Translations under genes and position numbers: made by a program
Source of the DNA: a bacterium
Lineage (GTDB): Bacteria; Bacillota; Bacilli; Lactobacillales; Streptococcaceae
Assembly (NCBI GenBank): GCA_905221125.1
Contig: CAJNBY010000015.1
Span: 1 to 50,352 of the forward strand
DNA length: 50,352 bases
Reading direction: 5' to 3'
Notes under the pieces: generated by a model
The model's database searches: none
What the model was told of the DNA's origin: nothing
The model's input: only the letters and a program-made list of their open reading frames with translations
Shown here: in pieces, positions 45,212-50,352 of the stretch
Layout of the letters: each line of letters begins with the position of its first letter
How positions within the stretch are numbered: the first letter of the stretch is position 1

Positions 45212-45844
45212 TTAGAGGGTATTTTCTATACTCTTCTTCACTTCATCAAACTCTTTATCCGATAGAGTAAAAATCAAATCCTCTTCAGCATACTCGTTCT
45301 GTTCTTTAAAATAGTTGTCCGTATTCTCTGCCAACCCTAAACCGAAAATCACTTTTCTTGCAAACTCTTGATGTGCAAAGCCAATAGCAGTAATGATATT
45401 TTTATCTTGCAGGACAGCTTTTGCTTTGAAATTTTCCCGAGGAAGAAATTCAAAATAGTCAAAGAAGTTTTGCCAAATTCCACCTGTAAATTTCGTGTCG
45501 TTCAACAAGCCTGCTTTCGCCAATAAAAGAGGCGCTGAAGAAATAGCTGCAATTAAGACATCTTGCTCATCGAGACCTTTCAAAAATGAAATCAATTTCT
45601 CATCCTGTAGAGCAGGCCCTATATTTACCATTCCTGGCAAAATCACACAAGAATAATCTTCTATACGGATCTGATCCAATGTTTTCGTCGGTTGACAGGA
45701 CAAACCATCCTCAGAGACCACCATCGAATTCTCAGAAGCGACATAATCAATCGTGATATCAAAAGACAGAGCTAAAGTACTCGTTAAAGTGGTTATCTCA
45801 TAAAGAGAAAAATTAGGATAAATGACACAAAGTACTTTTTTCAT
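45212..45844 (-). CDS. DJ-1/PfpI family protein
   Basis: A 210-aa member of the DJ-1/PfpI (class I glutamine amidotransferase-like) superfamily. It begins MKKVLCVIYPNFSLYEITTL, has YSCVILPGMVNIGPAL and an AAISSAPLLLAKAGLL segment where a Cys nucleophile is usual in DJ-1 enzymes. Here that position appears to be Ser (ISSAP), so catalysis is doubtful. I chose the ATG at 45844 behind GAGGG. It is separated from dnaK by two hairpins, so its transcription may be independent. Confidence 0.8.
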   Translation of the reverse strand: MKKVLCVIYPNFSLYEITTLTSTLALSFDITIDYVASENSMVVSEDGLSCQPTKTLDQIRIEDYSCVILPGMVNIGPALQDEKLISFLKGLDEQDVLIAAISSAPLLLAKAGLLNDTKFTGGIWQNFFDYFEFLPRENFKAKAVLQDKNIITAIGFAHQEFARKVIFGLGLAENTDNYFKEQNEYAEEDLIFTLSDKEFDEVKKSIENTL

Positions 45845-45867
45845 AAGCGACACCCTCTATTTTATCG

Positions 45868-45895
45868 AAAAACAGAGGCTGGGTTGCAACCTCTG
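45868..45895 (-). terminator. Second terminator downstream of dnaK
   Basis: Stem CAGAGG / CCTCTG with an 11-nt loop, then TTTTT on the minus strand, ending shortly before the DJ-1-like gene. Confidence 0.7.
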
Positions 45896-45934
45896 GATTT
45901 CTTCTTATACTCGCCTGATTTTCAAGTTCGGGAT

Positions 45935-45955
45935 AAAATAGTCCACTGGACTATT

Positions 45956-45957
<2 letters not shown>
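45935..45957 (-). terminator. Terminator overlapping the dnaK stop
   Basis: A perfect inverted repeat AAAATAGTCC / GGACTATTTT with a 3-nt centre. It overlaps the dnaK stop codon at 45956-45958. Confidence 0.7.
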
Positions 45958-47791
<1,834 letters not shown>

Positions 47792-47833
47792 TTAAATTTT
47801 ATATTCTATTTTTCTTTTAGATACTCTTCTTAA

Positions 47834-47956
47834 GTGGCGGCGCCGTCAGAGCTTGACTTCGTCAATCTCTTTGACTAAACTTTGAGCCTAAGGTCTCAAA
47901 GTTTGTGCAAATAGCGCCACGGCGGGCAATATCTTCCTTGCAAGCCTCCGGCTTGC
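47834..47956. repeat. Structured element between grpE and dnaK
   Basis: An outer stem GTGGCG / CGCCAC (47834-47839, 47915-47920) encloses a TTGAC / GTCAA hairpin and the 10-bp stem AAACTTTGAG / CTCAAAGTTT (47877-47904). That last stem has exactly the sequence found in the MITE-like element at 43464-43490. A further hairpin GCAAGCC / GGCTTGC lies at 47940-47956. No coding capacity. The rest of the 253-bp gap shows no gene and no clear promoter. Confidence 0.7.
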
Positions 47957-48032
47957 TTTTTATCTTTCTTTCATAGTTTAGTGTCGTTTCGGACAAGTTT
48001 TCTATTATGTATGTTGCAACCGTCAGAATTGC

Positions 48033-48566
48033 CTAGTTGTAAACAACTACCATGGCTGGGCGTAGGATGCGGTCATGGAGTTTGTAGCCTTTTTGGAAGA
48101 CTTGGGCGATAGTGTCTGCTGGGTGTTCATCGTCTGCCGGGAGAGTTTGGATAGCCATATGGTAGTTATGGTCAAATTCGCCGTCAGCTGCGATTTCTTC
48201 GATTCCTTCTTCCTTCAAAGCGTGAACCAAGCTCTCTTGCACCATCTCCAATCCTTTTTTGACGTCGTCTGTCAAACCTTCAACAGCGAGTGCACGTTCA
48301 AGGTTATCCAAAGAAGGGAGAATCGCTTTTGCCAAGTCTTGGCTACGATAACGTTGCAAGTTTTGACGCTCTTCATTGGCACGACGTTGGATATTTTGCA
48401 TTTCTGCATGGGCGCGAAGGTATTTATTTTCGAACTCATCCGCACGTTCATTTGCCAAGTCCAACTCAGACTTTTCAGGAGTTGTTTCTTCAGTTGCTTC
48501 CACAACTTCCTCTTCTTGGACTTCTTCTACTTCTTCTACTTCTTCATTTTTTATATCTTGGGCCAT
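48033..48566 (-). CDS. grpE: Nucleotide exchange factor GrpE
   Basis: A 177-aa DnaK co-chaperone that releases ADP. The acidic N-terminal region ([20 protein letters not shown]) is followed by a long coiled coil ([20 protein letters not shown]) and a beta-domain ending [21 protein letters not shown] chose the ATG at 48566 (MAQDIKNEE) behind an ideal AAAGGAGG; the frame open eight codons upstream has no such RBS. It starts 26 bp after hrcA. Confidence 0.97.
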   Translation of the reverse strand: MAQDIKNEEVEEVEEVQEEEVVEATEETTPEKSELDLANERADEFENKYLRAHAEMQNIQRRANEERQNLQRYRSQDLAKAILPSLDNLERALAVEGLTDDVKKGLEMVQESLVHALKEEGIEEIAADGEFDHNYHMAIQTLPADDEHPADTIAQVFQKGYKLHDRILRPAMVVVYN

Positions 48567-48592
48567 TTTCGCCTCCTTTAATGATTTCAATC

Positions 48593-49627
48593 TTAATGTA
48601 CTTCGTAATGATTACTGCTGAGGTAGCGGTAAAAATCTGTCAACTTCATGGTCAAAACACGATTGACCACATTGACTTGGTTGATTAGCTGTTGGTAATC
48701 CAGATTGACTGGACCGATAATGGCTAGAATTCCAACTCCCCGATAAGGAATGAGGAACTTGCTACTAATCACCGCTAAATCAGCTAGACAGGATTCTTGA
48801 CTGTCTGCAACACGGACATTTTGCATCTGATCTTCATGCAGCCCTTCACGAATCTCCAAGGCCACCTTTTGCGGTTGATCAAAGAACTGATAGGCTGCCA
48901 GATTAGCAAAATTCAAGAGATTGACCTTCCCCGCCACCACAATGTTTTCGTTGAACATTTCCTTAAAGATATGTTCAAAGAGATCGATGACATTATCCGT
49001 TGTTGTGAAATAACGCTGGATAATCTGCGGAATCTCTGTTCGAATCTTGTAGTGAATATCTAGAACGGTGTGACCGAGGAAACGTTCTTGAATGATTGCC
49101 TTCAGTTTCAGCAAATCTTCCTGCAAGAAGTTCCTTGGAATCAAAAACTGACTGGTAACCGTTCGAGACTCGTCTAGGGTAAATACCGCTAAGGCCATAT
49201 GTTGCCCTAAAACAACGATATCAAAGGCTGTCAACCGTTGCCTGCTCGGCTCAACATCCAGTGCTACTACTGTACAGCCACTCAGGTCTGTTAGTAGATT
49301 AGCAGCCTCTTGCAGAATATCCTCTAGTTTGAAGAATTCCTGATCAAAGGCTTTAACAATCTCATAAACCTCATTTTCAGCCAGTCGGTCAAAATCCAGT
49401 GAGTGTTTCACATAGTACTGAAAACCAGCAACACTTGGCATCCGACCACTTGAAGTATGAGTCTTCTCAAGTAAACCTTGCTTTTCTAAAGCCGCCATAT
49501 CATTACGAATGGTAGCGCTGCTAGAGTTAATAGACTCTTGCAAGGCTTTGGATCCGACAGGTTCGTGCGTTTTGGTAAAGATGTCAATAATCAGATTTAA
49601 AATATCCTGCTGACGCTCTGTAACCAT
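48593..49627 (-). CDS. hrcA: Heat-inducible transcription repressor HrcA
   Basis: A 344-aa repressor that binds CIRCE operators with help from GroEL. The N-terminal winged helix starts [20 protein letters not shown] and is followed by [25 protein letters not shown] is the next family landmark. I chose the ATG at 49627, with GAGGAG upstream; a GTG 14 codons earlier lies inside the CIRCE repeat. It is first in hrcA-grpE-dnaK and presumably represses its own operon and groESL. Confidence 0.97.
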   Translation of the reverse strand: MVTERQQDILNLIIDIFTKTHEPVGSKALQESINSSSATIRNDMAALEKQGLLEKTHTSSGRMPSVAGFQYYVKHSLDFDRLAENEVYEIVKAFDQEFFKLEDILQEAANLLTDLSGCTVVALDVEPSRQRLTAFDIVVLGQHMALAVFTLDESRTVTSQFLIPRNFLQEDLLKLKAIIQERFLGHTVLDIHYKIRTEIPQIIQRYFTTTDNVIDLFEHIFKEMFNENIVVAGKVNLLNFANLAAYQFFDQPQKVALEIREGLHEDQMQNVRVADSQESCLADLAVISSKFLIPYRGVGILAIIGPVNLDYQQLINQVNVVNRVLTMKLTDFYRYLSSNHYEVH

Positions 49628-49653
49628 CTCATCACTCCTCTCTGTCCGATCGA

Positions 49654-49680
49654 TTAGCACTCGATACACCCAAGTGCTAA
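49654..49680 (-). promoter_or_regulatory. CIRCE operator, hrcA-proximal (one mismatch)
   Basis: TTAGCACTC, nine bases, AAGTGCTAA. The right arm has A instead of G at its first base; the rest is perfect. It lies between the -10 and the hrcA start. Confidence 0.93.
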
Positions 49681-49691
49681 CTCATGATTCT

Positions 49692-49719
49692 ATTATACAC
49701 CCTTAGAAGAGAATGTCAA
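49692..49719 (-). promoter_or_regulatory. Promoter of hrcA-grpE-dnaK
   Basis: Consensus -35 TTGACA (49714-49719) and -10 TATAAT (49692-49697), spacing 16 bp, on the minus strand. The promoter is bracketed by two CIRCE operators. Confidence 0.88.
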
Positions 49720-49736
49720 GACAAAAACTCAAAAAA

Positions 49737-49763
49737 TTAGCACTCTTTTATCAAGAGTGCTAA
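49737..49763 (-). promoter_or_regulatory. CIRCE operator, hrcA-distal (perfect)
   Basis: TTAGCACTC, nine bases, GAGTGCTAA: a perfect CIRCE upstream of the -35 box. As an inverted repeat it lies just beyond the stop codon of the DUF2812 gene and might also slow transcription coming from it. Confidence 0.95.
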
Positions 49764-49787
49764 AAATCAGTCCGAAGACCTAGAACC

Positions 49788-50285
49788 TTACCTTCCATCT
49801 ACTTGGTATTTCTTTTTAAGTCTGAAAAAACCATGGATTAGATAAGAAATCAGAAAGGCATATAAAAGAAAAATAATAAAGAAAGACATAGAAAGCTCTT
49901 CTTTAAATACACTCATACAAACAACAAGACCACCCGAGAAAGTAGCTGTACAGGAACGAAGTCTATATCGCATAACTTCCCATCTGAGCCCCTTACTCAT
50001 ATAGGCTTGATCCTCTGGAAATAAATCAGAAGACGATTTACGAAAAATCGAACAAGAACCTGCTCCTATCAATTCCCAACCGCTATTTCTAAAATCTTGC
50101 AGTTCACGCTTATGCTTTTTAAGAAATCTAGAATCATAGATACAGTAGATGACATCGTCCGGTTGACATTGGTCAAAATAGAAAAAACCAAAACGACTCG
50201 TTCTATACCTCCAACCTTTTAAGTGCATCTCATGCAAATACTCTTCTTCCTTGTCCAAATCAACAATGGTAAAAATGAACTGCAC
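49788..50285 (-). pseudogene. DUF2812 protein gene, 5' end replaced by an IS
   Basis: The reading frame resembles DUF2812 proteins: FIFTIVDLDKEEEYLHEMHLKGW at the N-terminus, the WELIGAGSCSIFRK core and a C-terminal membrane helix (MSFFIIFLLYAFLISYLI). These usually sit beside a PadR regulator. The frame opens with GTG at 50283-50285, inside the terminal repeat of the adjoining IS, and only about two codons precede the family N-terminus. The native start and promoter appear lost to the insertion. A weakly translated product from the GTG cannot be excluded. Confidence 0.7.
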
Positions 50286-50352
50286 CCCAAAAGTTAGACA
50301 GAAAAAATCTAACTTTTGGGGTGCTTTTATTATGAAATTAACTTATGATGAT
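50281..50352 (+). mobile_element. End of an IS3-type insertion sequence (truncated by window)
   Basis: The host sequence is interrupted at TGCACCCCAAAAGTTAGA, which forms a perfect 17-bp inverted repeat with TCTAACTTTTGGGGTGC (50308-50324). An ATG at 50332 follows and encodes MKLTYDD before the window ends. This matches the start of OrfA transposase subunits of streptococcal IS3-family elements as I remember them. The rest of the element is outside the window. Confidence 0.72.
50332..50352 (+). CDS. IS3-family transposase OrfA, first 7 codons
   Basis: Only MKLTYDD is visible. The start lies 8 bp after the IS terminal hairpin, the standard place for orfA. Assignment is by resemblance of the N-terminus and by context. 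Confidence 0.6.

Overview
The window reads as chromosome of a mitis-group Streptococcus (S. mitis / S. pneumoniae / S. oralis type). Evidence: several proteins I recognise as near-identical to pneumococcal ones (SsbB, RpoE, RimP, GrpE, BlpR), a complete BOX repeat, a choline-binding surface protein, a ComX box in front of ssbB, and low-GC codon use. Genus is certain; species is not. From memory, the blocks rlmCD-to-thioredoxin, pyrG-rpoE and valS-to-hrcA lie far apart in the reference pneumococcal chromosome, so a different gene order or a related species is likely. Almost everything is on the minus strand.

Layout from left to right. 1-3.8 kb: a partial tRNA-Glu, a 23S rRNA uracil methyltransferase divergent from recX, a DUF402 phosphatase and queH. 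3.8-8.5 kb: groEL-groES under CIRCE plus a CtsR-like box, competence-induced ssbB, and an operon of DUF4651, thioredoxin-like, YtpR and SDR genes. 8.5-12.2 kb: a choline-binding protein, pyrG behind a GGGC/poly(G) attenuator, and rpoE (delta).

12.3-23.7 kb is an accessory block wedged around valS. Read in the direction of transcription it holds a multi-span membrane protein, valS, an OLD-family ATPase/TOPRIM nuclease, a C5 cytosine methyltransferase, a putative restriction endonuclease, a TOTE-type primase-helicase, and finally a decayed duplicate of the 3' end of the endonuclease gene. The duplicate and the intact end flank the helicase as direct repeats. The valS transcription unit starts far upstream at a T-box leader (24.9-25.1 kb) and runs through a flavin reductase-like gene and a GNAT gene. 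No terminator is visible between valS and the OLD gene, so the nuclease may be read from a tRNA-controlled transcript.

25.1-35.3 kb: an HhH protein, a DUF1858-DUF438-DUF1912 operon, two very small overlapping genes, the rimP-nusA-ylxR-ylxQ-infB-rbfA operon, and ccrZ-trmB. 35.4-40.8 kb: a strongly reduced blp (bacteriocin-like peptide) locus. blpR, blpH, blpT and a five-gene immunity/CPBP operon remain, and three promoters carry matching BlpR-type direct repeats. I see no blpC pheromone, no blpAB exporter and no double-glycine bacteriocin gene. 40.8-43.4 kb: ecsAB divergent from a HIT gene plus a small membrane-anchored protein.

43.4-50.3 kb: a MITE-like element and a BOX repeat, then the hrcA-grpE-dnaK / DJ-1-like / dnaJ heat-shock region, with two CIRCE operators in front of hrcA. 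The window ends in a DUF2812 gene whose start has been replaced by the end of an IS3-type element that runs off the edge.
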